DNA from: Metabacillus sp. KUDC1714
GTDB lineage: Bacteria; Bacillota; Bacilli; Bacillales; Bacillaceae
NCBI RefSeq assembly: GCF_014217835.1
Contig: NZ_CP055263.1
Coordinates: 4,095,501 to 4,159,500, forward strand
Length of the DNA: 64,000 bases
Reading direction: 5' to 3'
In this document: positions 46,597 to 55,861 of the stretch, piece after piece
Layout of the letters: each line of letters opens with the position of its first letter
Position numbering within the stretch: the stretch's first letter is position 1
Made by a program: the position numbers and the translations under genes
The notes under the pieces: model-generated
Told to the model about the DNA's origin: nothing
Database searches by the model: none
What the model saw: the letters and a program-made list of their open reading frames with translations, nothing else

Positions 46597-46793
46597 CAAG
46601 AATCTTCAGACTTTTTGTCCTGATATAATCTGAATTTTCCTGTAGCAATTCGAGCATTTGTTTTTTCTTCAATTCTCTCATTACATGGTTTACACATATA
46701 TGTATGAATCGGACGGTTTCTTAGACGTTTCGCAATTAACGTTTCATCTTCAATCGTCTCAACCTTATCACAAATAACACATTTTACTCTCAT
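46593..46793 (-). CDS. ylaI: YlaI, zinc-ribbon protein
   Basis: 66 residues with two CxxC knuckles, Cys5/Cys8 and Cys34/Cys37, separated by a conserved basic strip AKRLRNRPIHTYMC. This is the YlaI (DUF2197) family, a small cytoplasmic zinc-ribbon protein of unknown role. It is first in a two-gene unit with the membrane protein downstream. Confidence 0.92.
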   Translation of the reverse strand: MRVKCVICDKVETIEDETLIAKRLRNRPIHTYMCKPCNERIEEKTNARIATGKFRLYQDKKSEDSW

Positions 46794-47031
46794 TATTCAC
46801 CTCAAACAATTATTGTAGCAGCTTAATAATAGCGCTCTTTCTTACTAGTATATCACGTATTATACAAAAACAAATATGACGTTTTCAATCGCCGACTAAT
46901 TTGTAGAACATATAAGCGTTTTCTCCTATTTGGACATTATACGTTAAGAAGACAAAAGTGGATAAAAATAATAAGTTAGTTGGTAACCTTTCATATTTCC
47001 ATGAAAAACACACATCAAGAATGACTTATAG

Positions 47032-47060
47032 TTGGAACAATTTAGAAAAAAGGGTATGAT
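47032..47060 (+). promoter_or_regulatory. Sigma-A promoter of the PNPOx-like gene
   Basis: TTGGAA (47032-47037), 17-base spacer, TATGAT (47055-47060), 31 bases before the ATG. The rest of the roughly 300-base region 46794-47091 shows no other feature. Confidence 0.65.
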
Positions 47061-47091
47061 ATTAGTATAAAGCGGAAAGGGAGGGATTCCA

Positions 47092-47550
47092 ATGGCAAAT
47101 AAGGTTGAAACAGAATTGATTGAACCATTATTTAATGGTCTACAGAAAGAACGTTTCGTGACAATTGCAACAATAGACCATGAAACAAATTCTCCAAATG
47201 TAAGTGCGATTTCTTGGGTATATGCACCCGATAGAGATCGAATTTTCTTCGCAATTGATCAACGCTCAAGAATTGTTGAAAATATCAAACAACATCCTGC
47301 AATTGTTTTGAATATGATTGCAAACGAATCTACATATTCGATAAATGGAAATGCGCATATAAAAGAGGAAAGGCTTGAAGGTGTTCCGCTTAAACTAGCA
47401 TTAATTGAATTAACAATTTCAGAAGTTCGCGATGTTATGTTTTACGGTTCTAAAATATCTTCAGAACCACTTTATGAAAAAACATATGATGAGAAAGCTG
47501 CTGCTAAACTAGATAAGCAAGTATTAATTGCTATGAAGAATAATGCATAG
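47092..47550 (+). CDS. Pyridoxamine 5'-phosphate oxidase-like FMN-binding protein
   Basis: 152 residues, the split-barrel fold of PNPOx-like and FMN-binding proteins. It shows RFVTIATIDHETNSPNVSAISWVYAPDRDRIFFAID (in short pieces: TIATIDHE and SAISWVYA) and the RIVENIKQHPAIVLN helix typical of these general stress-type proteins. It lacks the C-terminal part of true PdxH, so the catalytic role is uncertain. ATG follows AAAGGGAGG. It lies between ylaI and ylaJ, and is followed by a 110-base inverted repeat. Confidence 0.8.
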   Translation: MANKVETELIEPLFNGLQKERFVTIATIDHETNSPNVSAISWVYAPDRDRIFFAIDQRSRIVENIKQHPAIVLNMIANESTYSINGNAHIKEERLEGVPLKLALIELTISEVRDVMFYGSKISSEPLYEKTYDEKAAAKLDKQVLIAMKNNA

Positions 47551-47660
47551 AAAAGGACTGCTACTAAGCTGATGAATTCTAAAGAACAGTACTACATGTA
47601 TTCAAATACATGGTCATACTTTAATTCTTATTTATTCATCAATTAGGGGGCAGTCCTTTT
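47551..47660. repeat. Nested 110-bp inverted repeat between convergent genes
   Basis: AAAAGGACTGC (47551-47561) pairs with GCAGTCCTTTT (47650-47660); TGATGAAT (47570-47577) pairs with ATTCATCA (47634-47641); and a central hairpin CATGTAT/ATACATG sits near 47595-47612. It begins right after the PNPOx stop and ends 23 bases from the ylaJ stop. It can act as terminator in both directions, but is longer than needed and could be a MITE-like remnant. Confidence 0.65.
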
Positions 47661-47683
47661 GAAATTTTGTAAGACTTTTTAAC

Positions 47684-48289
47684 CTATTTCTTCATATGGT
47701 TGTTAGATTGATCTTGTTGTTCTTTTTCTAACAATTTTTCTTCATCATTCGATAATTGATCATTATTTTGATTAGTAGGCTGTTTTTGTTGGTTGTCAAG
47801 GATTTCATTTGGTATCTCAGGAACAACGCGTCCTACAATAGCTGCTAGCTCATCAAGTATACCGACAATAGGGCGACCTTCGCTGATTTCACGGCCCATC
47901 TCACGGAGTCTGACATTTGTATCAGCGTCAGCAATTACAACAGCACTTGCACCATATGGATCATGCATCAAGCTTTCAGCAACAGTATATTTTATCGATT
48001 CAACTTTATTTCGATCTAATTCTGAATTTACATCAATACCTATAACAGCAAATTTGCCTATAACTACTGCTGTTGCATCATTCACTTGTGGAATTTCATT
48101 GGCAAGTTCAACTAAATGCTTTGAAATTTGTTGACCAGTTTTACGATCAATATTTTCATCAACACTATTTTTAACATTAATTGGTGTGCCATCATCATTT
48201 TCTTGATCTGTTTTCGGTGCACCTTGATTTACAGTACAACCGGTAAGAGCAATGGCTGTTAGTAGTAAAACAGTAAATAAATATCTCAT
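47684..48289 (-). CDS. ylaJ: YhcN/YlaJ family sporulation lipoprotein
   Basis: 201 residues. Lipobox LTGC (Cys18), then a YhcN/YlaJ domain (about 50-165) with VNDATAVVIGKFAVIGIDV and DPYGASAVVIADADTNVRLREM motifs, and a Gln/Asn-rich C-terminal tail. Proteins of this family are made in sporulation and are found in the spore membrane, helping germination. The presence supports a spore-forming host. Single gene, divergent from ylaK. Confidence 0.92.
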   Translation of the reverse strand: MRYLFTVLLLTAIALTGCTVNQGAPKTDQENDDGTPINVKNSVDENIDRKTGQQISKHLVELANEIPQVNDATAVVIGKFAVIGIDVNSELDRNKVESIKYTVAESLMHDPYGASAVVIADADTNVRLREMGREISEGRPIVGILDELAAIVGRVVPEIPNEILDNQQKQPTNQNNDQLSNDEEKLLEKEQQDQSNNHMKK

Positions 48290-48498
48290 GAAATCACTCC
48301 TTAAAAGTTAGGATCACATATATGAAGGTCCTGAATGAAGGTTTTTTCCTTGCTTTTTAACTTTATTGTTTAATAAACCTTCTATCTTTATTCATCCTTT
48401 CATATATTTTAGCAACGCTTCATTCACAGCTTGACTTTTTTTCACTACCTAATTGTTTCACTCCATAAAAAAATAGCAACGGAGTAGGAGGCGGAGGT

Positions 48499-49827
48499 TT
48501 GAGGAAGATTTATGTTCTAGACACAAATGTATTGTTGCAAGATCCGAATTCAATTTTTTCTTTTGAAGAAAATGAGGTAATTATTCCCGCAGTAGTATTA
48601 GAAGAGGTGGATTCAAAAAAGCGCTACATGGACGAAATAGGCCGTAATGCTAGACAAGTATCAAAACTGATTGATCAACTAAGGGAATCAGGAAAATTAC
48701 ATGAGAAAATTCCTTTGCCAAACGGTGGATCATTAAGGATTGAATTAAATCATCGTTCATTTCATCAGCTTCAAGAAATTTTTGTAGAAAAAACAAATGA
48801 TAACCGTATTTTAGCAGTTGCCAAAAATTTATCATTAGAGGAGCAGACGAAGGAAAATGGCCGAGCTGTAATATTAGTCAGTAAAGACACTTTAGTTCGG
48901 GTTAAAGCAGATGCAATTGGGCTAATTGCAGAGGATTTTCTCAGTGACCGTGTAGTAGAAATTGATCATATTTACACAGGATTTCTTGATTTGTATATAA
49001 GTAGTGATAAATTAGATCGTTTTTATGAAAAAAATGAATTAATTCTTTCTGAGATAACAAATCATCCATTTTACCCCAATCAGTTTGTCGTTATGAAGGA
49101 TGCGTTAGGCGGCTCCGCTTCAGCAATAGGCAAGGTAGATCATTCTGGGAAGAAGATTCAACGACTTGTATTTGATCATGATCATATTTGGGGAATTCGA
49201 CCTCGAAATGTTCAGCAAACGATGGCATTAGAGCTATTACTACGAACCGACATACCATTAGTAACTCTTATTGGCAAAGCAGGAACCGGCAAAACATTAC
49301 TGGCTCTTGCTGCGGGACTCATGCAAACAGAGGATTTAGGTACTTATAAAAAGTTACTTGTTGCAAGACCAATCGTTCCTGTAGGGAAAGATTTAGGATT
49401 TTTACCAGGTGAAAAGGAAGAAAAGCTAAGACCTTGGATGCAACCAATTTATGATAATTTAGAGTATTTATTTAATACGAAAAAACCAGGAGAGCTTGAT
49501 GCTATATTAGCGGGGATGGGTTCAATCGAAGTTGAGGCACTAACGTATATTAGAGGAAGAAGTATCCCTGAACAAATTATTCTGATCGATGAAGCGCAAA
49601 ACTTAACAAAGCATGAGGTTAAAACGATTTTGACCCGTGTTGGTGAGAGAAGTAAAATCGTCTTAATGGGTGACCCCGAACAAATTGATCATCCGTATTT
49701 AGATGAGTATAACAATGGGCTCACGTATGTAGTTGAAAAATTTAAGGATCAGCCAATCGCCGGACATGTGCGCTTAGTAAAAGGTGAACGATCAGGTTTG
49801 GCACAGCTTGCAGCAGATTTGCTTTAA
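48499..49827 (+). CDS. ylaK: PhoH-family protein YlaK (PIN-PhoH)
   Basis: 442 residues starting at TTG after AGGAGG at seven bases. The N-terminal PIN domain (about 1-145) starts with VLDTNVLLQDP (acidic Asp7) and has EEVDSKK and a later DNRILAVAKNL. The C-terminal PhoH ATPase has Walker A GKAGTGKT (259-266) and Walker B LIDEAQNLTKHEVK, then GERSKIVLMGDPEQ. PhoH2-type PIN-PhoH proteins couple an RNA-cleaving PIN domain to an ATP-driven RNA helicase. It is single, with a bidirectional terminator. Confidence 0.94.
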   Translation: MRKIYVLDTNVLLQDPNSIFSFEENEVIIPAVVLEEVDSKKRYMDEIGRNARQVSKLIDQLRESGKLHEKIPLPNGGSLRIELNHRSFHQLQEIFVEKTNDNRILAVAKNLSLEEQTKENGRAVILVSKDTLVRVKADAIGLIAEDFLSDRVVEIDHIYTGFLDLYISSDKLDRFYEKNELILSEITNHPFYPNQFVVMKDALGGSASAIGKVDHSGKKIQRLVFDHDHIWGIRPRNVQQTMALELLLRTDIPLVTLIGKAGTGKTLLALAAGLMQTEDLGTYKKLLVARPIVPVGKDLGFLPGEKEEKLRPWMQPIYDNLEYLFNTKKPGELDAILAGMGSIEVEALTYIRGRSIPEQIILIDEAQNLTKHEVKTILTRVGERSKIVLMGDPEQIDHPYLDEYNNGLTYVVEKFKDQPIAGHVRLVKGERSGLAQLAADLL

Positions 49828-49837
49828 GTGAAGGTTT

Positions 49838-49876
49838 AAAAAGGGGCAGAAGGTTTAGCTCTGTCTGCCCCTTTTT
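49838..49876. terminator. Bidirectional terminator after ylaK
   Basis: AAAAAGGGGCAGA (49838-49850) pairs with TCTGCCCCTTTTT (49864-49876) around a 13-base loop; T-rich on both sides. Confidence 0.92.
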
Positions 49877-49894
49877 ACAGATGATGAACCAACA

Positions 49895-50392
49895 TTAAAG
49901 AACATTGATTTGTTTTATATGCTTTACCGGATCAGATGCATTTGAACCGTCTCCTAAATAAACGTAGATTGGTCCATCTTCCTTTAATGGCTTGCCTTGC
50001 ATACTAAATCCTAATATGACTTCATTTGCTTCCTCAATCGATATTATGAAAGGTTTTTCATTAGTAACAAATTCAACTTTTAATGCATCATCTTGAATTC
50101 CTGCATTTTGAAGAAAGGGCTTTAATGGAACTCCAAATGAACCATTTAACACTCTTTGTTTTTCGTATGTACGTTCAGTTTTTAGTGTAGGAGGGTAAAT
50201 TGCTCCTTCTCTAATTTCTCTTTCCCAATGCTTTGATACTGACTTCGTATATTCTTCGAGTTCATCTGTTGTTTCTTGCTCTGTGATAAAAAAAGTGGTT
50301 AAATCAACTTTTCTATCATCGAAGATCCACACACCAGGATCTAATGTTATTTCATAATCCACCTTGCCTTTTATCATGACGATTGCTTCCAT
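49895..50392 (-). CDS. Conserved hypothetical protein at the ylaL position
   Basis: 165 residues from ATG 50390-50392, eight bases after AAAGGAG; an earlier in-frame start at 50431 has no such site. No signal peptide or membrane segment. It starts MEAIVMIKGKVDYEITLDPGVWIFDDR, seen in short pieces as KGKVDYEITLDPGVWIFDDR, and ends YVYLGDGSNASDPVKH. The position between ylaK and ylaN is that of B. subtilis ylaL. The family function is unknown to me. Confidence 0.8.
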   Translation of the reverse strand: MEAIVMIKGKVDYEITLDPGVWIFDDRKVDLTTFFITEQETTDELEEYTKSVSKHWEREIREGAIYPPTLKTERTYEKQRVLNGSFGVPLKPFLQNAGIQDDALKVEFVTNEKPFIISIEEANEVILGFSMQGKPLKEDGPIYVYLGDGSNASDPVKHIKQINVL

Positions 50393-50627
50393 TATAAACA
50401 CTCCTTTACATCGCAAGTATAAGCTTTTCAAGAAAATTTGTCACACTATATGAAAAATGCACATTCTAACTGTGTTACTTGAGCTGAAATTACCTGCTTC
50501 TTATAGAAATCACAATTCATTGAAAGTAAAAGTTCATGTTTAGGCTGTTTGTCCTTGCTTTTTCAACGATTTGGATTTAATATTAATACATAGAAAAGGG
50601 TAATCGCTCGGAAACGGAGGGATTAAT

Positions 50628-50909
50628 TTGGCGTCTGAGATTGCTGTTGATCATCGAGAAAAGGCACTTGCTATATTAAAGGCAGATGCTGACAAAATCA
50701 TGAAATTGATTAAAGTCCAAATGGACAATTTAACGATGCCTCAATGTCCTCTTTATGAAGAGGTTTTAGATACACAAATGTTTGGTTTATCTAGAGAAAT
50801 AGACTTTGCTGTAAGGCTAGGCTTAATTGAGGAACGTGAAGGAAAAGACCTGCTTGATTCACTTGAGCGAGAGTTGTCTGCATTACATGATGCATTTACA
50901 GCCAAATAA
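50628..50909 (+). CDS. ylaN: YlaN family protein (DUF1507)
   Basis: 93 residues starting at TTG after GGAGGG. It is small, helical and highly conserved: [18 protein letters not shown], then [17 protein letters not shown] and [14 protein letters not shown]. YlaN binds iron and counteracts Fur repression under iron limitation in Firmicutes and is essential in some conditions. Position before ftsW is conserved. Confidence 0.95.
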   Translation: MASEIAVDHREKALAILKADADKIMKLIKVQMDNLTMPQCPLYEEVLDTQMFGLSREIDFAVRLGLIEEREGKDLLDSLERELSALHDAFTAK

Positions 50910-50915
50910 TTAACC

Positions 50916-50953
50916 AAAACTCAAACTAACTTTAAGTAAGTTTGAGTTTTTTT
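50916..50953 (+). terminator. ylaN terminator
   Basis: AAAACTCAAAC (50916-50926) pairs with GTTTGAGTTTT (50940-50950), followed by TTT. Confidence 0.9.
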
Positions 50954-51057
50954 ATTTTTAACAAGTTTTTAAAGGAATTTCATTTTTCTAGGTCGAAGAT
51001 ATAGTAAAATAAAAGCAACATAGAATAACCCCATGATTAGATAAGGAAGAGATAATA

Positions 51058-52281
51058 ATGGTTAAGAAAATACTAAAATCTTATGATTATTCATTAATAT
51101 TAGCTGTGGTTTTATTATGCGCATTTGGACTTGTTATGGTCTATAGCTCTAGTATGATAACAGCTGTTGCTCGCTATGAGGTGGAAGCTGATTATTTTTT
51201 TCAGCGTCAAAAACTAGCTTTAATTGCTGGTGGTTTAGCCTTTATCGTGATGATGATTTTTCCATATAGAGCTTTTCTAACAAGTGGAATGTTGAAGTTA
51301 ATTGTGTTTGGTTCTATTGGTTTGTTAGTCTCTTTATTTTTTATTGGTCACGTTGCAGGAAATGCACAAAGTTGGATTAAGCTAGGTGGAATGAATCTTC
51401 AGCCTGGTGAATTTGTAAAACTTAGTGTGATTATTTATTTAGCAGCAGTTTATGATAAGAAACAATCATACATAGATGAATTTGGTAGAGGGGTTTTACC
51501 ACCATTGATTTTTACTGGGATCATCTGTTTTTTTGTGATTATTCAGCCGGATTTTGGGACTGCTTTTATAATAGGAATGATCGCGATTTGTATGATCCTT
51601 TGCTCTGGAATGGCGATTAAAAGTATAGGCAAACTTATTTCTCTCGTTTTATTATTCGGTATTCTTATGTCACCTATAATCATGTTTAAAGCTGATCAAA
51701 TTTTTAGTGAGGAACGGTTAAGTCGTTTCACTGGTTTTGCAGATCCTTTTGCTCATGAAGGTGGAGCTGGTTATCAGCTAGTAAACTCATTTTACGCCAT
51801 AGGATCTGGTGGTTTAACAGGATTAGGACTCGGTCAAAGTGTACAAAAGTACGGATACCTACCTGAATCGCACACAGATTTTATCATGGCAGTAATTGCT
51901 GAGGAATTAGGAATCTTTGGTGTCATGTTTGTTCTAATTCTTCTCTCATTTATTATCTTAAAAGGATTTTCCATTGCTCGTAAATGTCAGGATCCTTTTG
52001 GTACATTACTTTCGGTCGGAATCTCAAGTATGATAGCTATTCAAGCAATGATTAACCTTGGCGGCTTAACAGGGCTTATACCGATTACTGGTGTTCCGCT
52101 TCCCTTTATTAGTTATGGAGGTTCCTCGATCCTTTTATTGCTCATTTCCATGGGACTACTAGTTAATGTTTCAATGTTTACCACATATCGAGAAACGTAT
52201 CAAAAGCCAACAACTCAAGAAGTCAAGCCTGCTGCAGTTATCAAGCCATTACAACAAAAAAACAACTCTTCAATGCGTTAA
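51058..52281 (+). CDS. ftsW: Cell-division protein FtsW (SEDS glycosyltransferase)
   Basis: 407 residues, ten membrane helices, the SEDS peptidoglycan polymerase of the septum. Family landmarks: YSSSMI near 31-36, NLQPGEFVKLS near 116-126, PDFGTA near 167-172, YQLVNSFYAIGSGGLTG with GLGQS following, PESHTDFIMAVIAEELG near 272-288 and GVPLPFISYGGSS near 345-357. The terminal 30 residues are a polar cytoplasmic tail. Position next to ylaN and pycA matches the B. subtilis ftsW rather than rodA or spoVE. It uses an AAGGAAG site. Confidence 0.95.
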   Translation: MVKKILKSYDYSLILAVVLLCAFGLVMVYSSSMITAVARYEVEADYFFQRQKLALIAGGLAFIVMMIFPYRAFLTSGMLKLIVFGSIGLLVSLFFIGHVAGNAQSWIKLGGMNLQPGEFVKLSVIIYLAAVYDKKQSYIDEFGRGVLPPLIFTGIICFFVIIQPDFGTAFIIGMIAICMILCSGMAIKSIGKLISLVLLFGILMSPIIMFKADQIFSEERLSRFTGFADPFAHEGGAGYQLVNSFYAIGSGGLTGLGLGQSVQKYGYLPESHTDFIMAVIAEELGIFGVMFVLILLSFIILKGFSIARKCQDPFGTLLSVGISSMIAIQAMINLGGLTGLIPITGVPLPFISYGGSSILLLLISMGLLVNVSMFTTYRETYQKPTTQEVKPAAVIKPLQQKNNSSMR

Positions 52282-52312
52282 AGAAACAATTAAATGTGTT
52301 ACGTAATTAGTA

Positions 52313-52349
52313 CAATATGTTATACTTTTCGATAAAGAATAACATATTG
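52313..52349 (+). promoter_or_regulatory. Palindromic element in the pycA leader
   Basis: CAATATGTTAT (52313-52323) and ATAACATATTG (52339-52349) form an 11-bp inverted repeat around a 15-base centre that can itself pair (CTTT/AAAG), giving a 37-base hairpin. It overlaps a -10-like TATACT (52321-52326) and ends 22 bases before the pycA ATG. It could be an operator or a 5' mRNA hairpin. Confidence 0.55.
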
Positions 52350-52371
52350 CACTGTCAAAAGGGGGATTATT

Positions 52372-55300
52372 ATGTCGTTAAGAAAGATTAGCAAATTATT
52401 AGTTGCAAACAGAGGCGAAATTGCGATCCGTGTATTTCGCGCATGTACAGAATTACATATTCGTACAGTTGCGATTTATTCTAAAGAGGATTCTGGTTCG
52501 TATCATCGGTATAAAGCTGATGAAGCATATCTTGTAGGCGAGGGTAAGAAGCCAATCGATGCTTATTTGGATATTGAAGGTATTATCGAAATTGCAAAAA
52601 ATAATAAAGTAGACGCTATCCATCCGGGTTATGGATTTTTATCTGAAAATATTCATTTCGCTAGACGCTGTGAAGAGGAAGGGATTACTTTTGTTGGACC
52701 TGAATCAAAACACTTAGACATGTTTGGTGATAAAGTAAAGGCACGTACACAAGCTGAGTTAGCGAGTATTCCAGTTATTCCTGGAAGTGATGGACCAGTT
52801 ACAAACTTGGACGAAGCGATCCAATTTGGTGAAAATTTCGGTTATCCATTCATGATTAAAGCCTCTTTAGGTGGTGGTGGAAGAGGGATGCGCATCGTTC
52901 GTAGTGAATCTGGATTAAAAGAATCATATGAACGGGCTAAATCTGAAGCGAAAGCCGCTTTTGGTAATGATGAGGTATATGTCGAGAAATTCATAGAAAA
53001 CCCTAAGCATATTGAAGTGCAGATTTTTGGTGATCATGAGGGAAATATTGTACACCTTTATGAAAGGGATTGCTCTGTTCAAAGACGTCATCAAAAGGTT
53101 GTTGAAGTTGCACCAAGTGTTTCTCTATCTGAGGAATTGAGAATTGAGATATGTGAAGCAGCTGTGAAATTAATGAAAAATGTTCAATATTTAAACGCAG
53201 GAACAGTTGAATTTTTAGTTTCAGGTGAGGAATACTTTTTCATAGAAGTAAACCCACGTGTTCAAGTTGAGCATACTATTACTGAAATGATAACCGGAAT
53301 TGATATCGTTCAAACGCAAATTATGGTCGCTCAAGGTCATTTGCTTACTGGTAAGGAAATCGGTATCACATCTCAAGAACAAATTAAGATAAATGGTTAT
53401 GCTATTCAATCACGTGTAACAACTGAAGATCCTCTTAATAATTTTATGCCAGATACAGGTAAGATTATGGCTTATCGTTCGGGTGGTGGTTTTGGCGTAC
53501 GACTAGACGCTGGGAATGGCTTTCAAGGTGCAGTAATTACACCACATTATGATTCATTATTGGTTAAACTTTCAACTCAGGCACTAACATTTGAGCAAGC
53601 TGCATCTAAAATGGTCAGAAACTTAAGGGAATTCAGAATTCGTGGCATTAAAACAAATATACCGTTTTTAGAAAATGTCGTTAAGCATCAAGACTTTTTA
53701 TCTGGAAAATATAATACATCATTTATTGATTCAACTCCTGAATTATTTGTCTTTCCAAAACGTAAGGATCGCGGAACTAAAATGCTTACATATATAGGGA
53801 ATGTAACTGTGAATGGATTTCCGGGAATTGGGGAAAAGAAGAAGCCAGTTTTTGATAAGCCTGTTATTCCAAAGGTCAAATACACTGAGGAAATTCCTAG
53901 TGGAACAAAGCAAATATTAGATACTCATGGTGCTGATGGACTGGTCAACTGGATTAAGGATCAATCGCAAGTTTTATTAACAGACACCACTTTCCGAGAC
54001 GGGCATCAATCCTTACTTGCTACACGTGTACGTACTACTGACTTAAAGCATATTGCTGAACCGACTGCACGTTTGATTCCTGATTTATTCTCCTTAGAAA
54101 TGTGGGGAGGAGCTACGTTTGATGTTGCTTATCGCTTTTTAAAAGAAGATCCATGGGAGCGTCTGTTAACTATTAGAGAAAAGGCTCCAAATGTGCTGTT
54201 ACAAATGCTGCTTCGTGCATCAAATGCAGTAGGATACAAAAATTATCCTGATAATGTAATTAAAGAATTTGTAGAAAAGTCTGCTTTCGCAGGCATTGAT
54301 GTCTTTAGAATATTTGATAGTCTTAACTGGGTAAAAGGTATGACTTTGGCCATTGATGCTGTTCGAGATAATGGCAAAATTGCTGAAGCTGCAATTTGTT
54401 ATACAGGAGATATTCTTGATTCTACTAGGCAAAAATATGACCTTACTTATTATAAGGATTTGGCAAAGGAACTTGAACAATCTGGTGCCCACATTTTAGC
54501 GATTAAAGATATGGCGGGACTATTAAAACCGCAAGCTGCATATAACTTAATCTCAACACTTAAAGAAACAGTTGATTTACCTATCCATCTTCATACTCAT
54601 GACACAAGCGGAAATGGTATATTTACCTATGCAAAGGCAATCGAAGCAGGGGTAGATATTGTTGATGTGGCGGTAAGTTCGATGGCAGGTTTAACATCAC
54701 AGCCAAGTGCTAATTCTCTATACCATGCACTAGAAGGAATCAAACGTCAGCCAAAGGTTGATATAAATTCACTAGAGAAGCTTTCACAATACTGGGAAGG
54801 TGTAAGAAAGTATTATGCTGATTTTGAGAGCGGTATGAATGCACCTCATTCAGAAATATATATGCATGAAATGCCAGGTGGTCAATATAGTAACCTACAG
54901 CAACAAGCTAAAGCAGTTGGGCTAGGTGACAAATGGAATGACGTTAAAGAAATGTATCGTCGTGTTAATGATCTTTTTGGAGATATTGTTAAAGTTACAC
55001 CATCTTCAAAGGTTGTAGGAGATATGGCATTATTTATGGTGCAAAACAAACTGAATGAAGATGATATTTTTGAAAGAGGAGAATCATTAGATTTTCCTGA
55101 TTCAGTCATTGAATTATTTGAAGGCTATTTAGGTCAACCACATGGTGGATTTCCAAAAGAGTTGCAACGGATTATATTAAAAGGTCGTTCCCCATTAACT
55201 GAACGACCAGGTGAACGACTTGAGCCTGTTAATTTCCAGGCAATGAAAGAAGATCTTTTCCATAGTTTGGGAAGACCTGTAACAAGCTTTGAGGCAATAG

Positions 55301-55818
55301 CAAATGCACTTTATCCAAAGGTATTTACAGAATATATTAAAACTTGTGATGCATACGGTGATATTTCGGTGTTGGATACACCTACCTTCTTATATGGTAT
55401 GAGATTGGGTGAAGAAATCGAGGTTGAAATAGAACAAGGAAAAACACTGATAGTGAAACTTGTTTCAGTTGGAGAGCCTCAAGCAGATGGTACAAGAATT
55501 GTTTACTTTGAACTAAATGGACAACCTCGTGAAGTTGTCATAAAGGATGAAAGCGTCAAATCTACTGTAGTTACTAAGATAAAGGCGGATAGTGGAAATG
55601 ATGAACACATCGGAGCAACAATGCCAGGAACAGTAATAAAAGTTCTTGTTGAAAAGGGTGAGAAGGTAAATAAAGGTGACCATCTCATTATTACTGAAGC
55701 AATGAAAATGGAAACAACTGTTCAAGCGCCTTTTGCGGGAACTGTAAAAGGAATTCATGTATCAAATGGCGAAGGTATTCAAACCGGTGATTTATTGATT
55801 GAAGTAGTGAAAGGTTAA
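52372..55818 (+). CDS. pycA: Pyruvate carboxylase
   Basis: 1148 residues, full length. It makes oxaloacetate from pyruvate and bicarbonate, refilling the TCA cycle. Domains in order: biotin carboxylase (1-450), with LLVANRGEIAIRVFRACTE at the start and the GGGGRGMR loop near 168-175; allosteric linker; carboxyltransferase (about 530-800) with DTTFRDGHQSLLATR and the metal His pair HLHTHDTSGN; and biotin carrier domain (1075-1148) with biotin-carrying Lys1112 in EAMKMET. Together with pdhABCD in this window it controls the fate of pyruvate. ATG follows AAAAGGGGGA. Confidence 0.97.
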   Translation: MSLRKISKLLVANRGEIAIRVFRACTELHIRTVAIYSKEDSGSYHRYKADEAYLVGEGKKPIDAYLDIEGIIEIAKNNKVDAIHPGYGFLSENIHFARRCEEEGITFVGPESKHLDMFGDKVKARTQAELASIPVIPGSDGPVTNLDEAIQFGENFGYPFMIKASLGGGGRGMRIVRSESGLKESYERAKSEAKAAFGNDEVYVEKFIENPKHIEVQIFGDHEGNIVHLYERDCSVQRRHQKVVEVAPSVSLSEELRIEICEAAVKLMKNVQYLNAGTVEFLVSGEEYFFIEVNPRVQVEHTITEMITGIDIVQTQIMVAQGHLLTGKEIGITSQEQIKINGYAIQSRVTTEDPLNNFMPDTGKIMAYRSGGGFGVRLDAGNGFQGAVITPHYDSLLVKLSTQALTFEQAASKMVRNLREFRIRGIKTNIPFLENVVKHQDFLSGKYNTSFIDSTPELFVFPKRKDRGTKMLTYIGNVTVNGFPGIGEKKKPVFDKPVIPKVKYTEEIPSGTKQILDTHGADGLVNWIKDQSQVLLTDTTFRDGHQSLLATRVRTTDLKHIAEPTARLIPDLFSLEMWGGATFDVAYRFLKEDPWERLLTIREKAPNVLLQMLLRASNAVGYKNYPDNVIKEFVEKSAFAGIDVFRIFDSLNWVKGMTLAIDAVRDNGKIAEAAICYTGDILDSTRQKYDLTYYKDLAKELEQSGAHILAIKDMAGLLKPQAAYNLISTLKETVDLPIHLHTHDTSGNGIFTYAKAIEAGVDIVDVAVSSMAGLTSQPSANSLYHALEGIKRQPKVDINSLEKLSQYWEGVRKYYADFESGMNAPHSEIYMHEMPGGQYSNLQQQAKAVGLGDKWNDVKEMYRRVNDLFGDIVKVTPSSKVVGDMALFMVQNKLNEDDIFERGESLDFPDSVIELFEGYLGQPHGGFPKELQRIILKGRSPLTERPGERLEPVNFQAMKEDLFHSLGRPVTSFEAIANALYPKVFTEYIKTCDAYGDISVLDTPTFLYGMRLGEEIEVEIEQGKTLIVKLVSVGEPQADGTRIVYFELNGQPREVVIKDESVKSTVVTKIKADSGNDEHIGATMPGTVIKVLVEKGEKVNKGDHLIITEAMKMETTVQAPFAGTVKGIHVSNGEGIQTGDLLIEVVKG

Positions 55819-55860
55819 ATGAAAAGGGACTGACAAATAATTGTCAGTCCCTTTTCATTT
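55817..55860. terminator. Bidirectional terminator pycA / ctaA
   Basis: AATGAAAAGGGACTGACAA (55818-55836) pairs perfectly with its complement (55841-55859). It carries the last base of pycA and lies two bases from the ctaA stop. Confidence 0.93.
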
Positions 55861-55861
55861 A

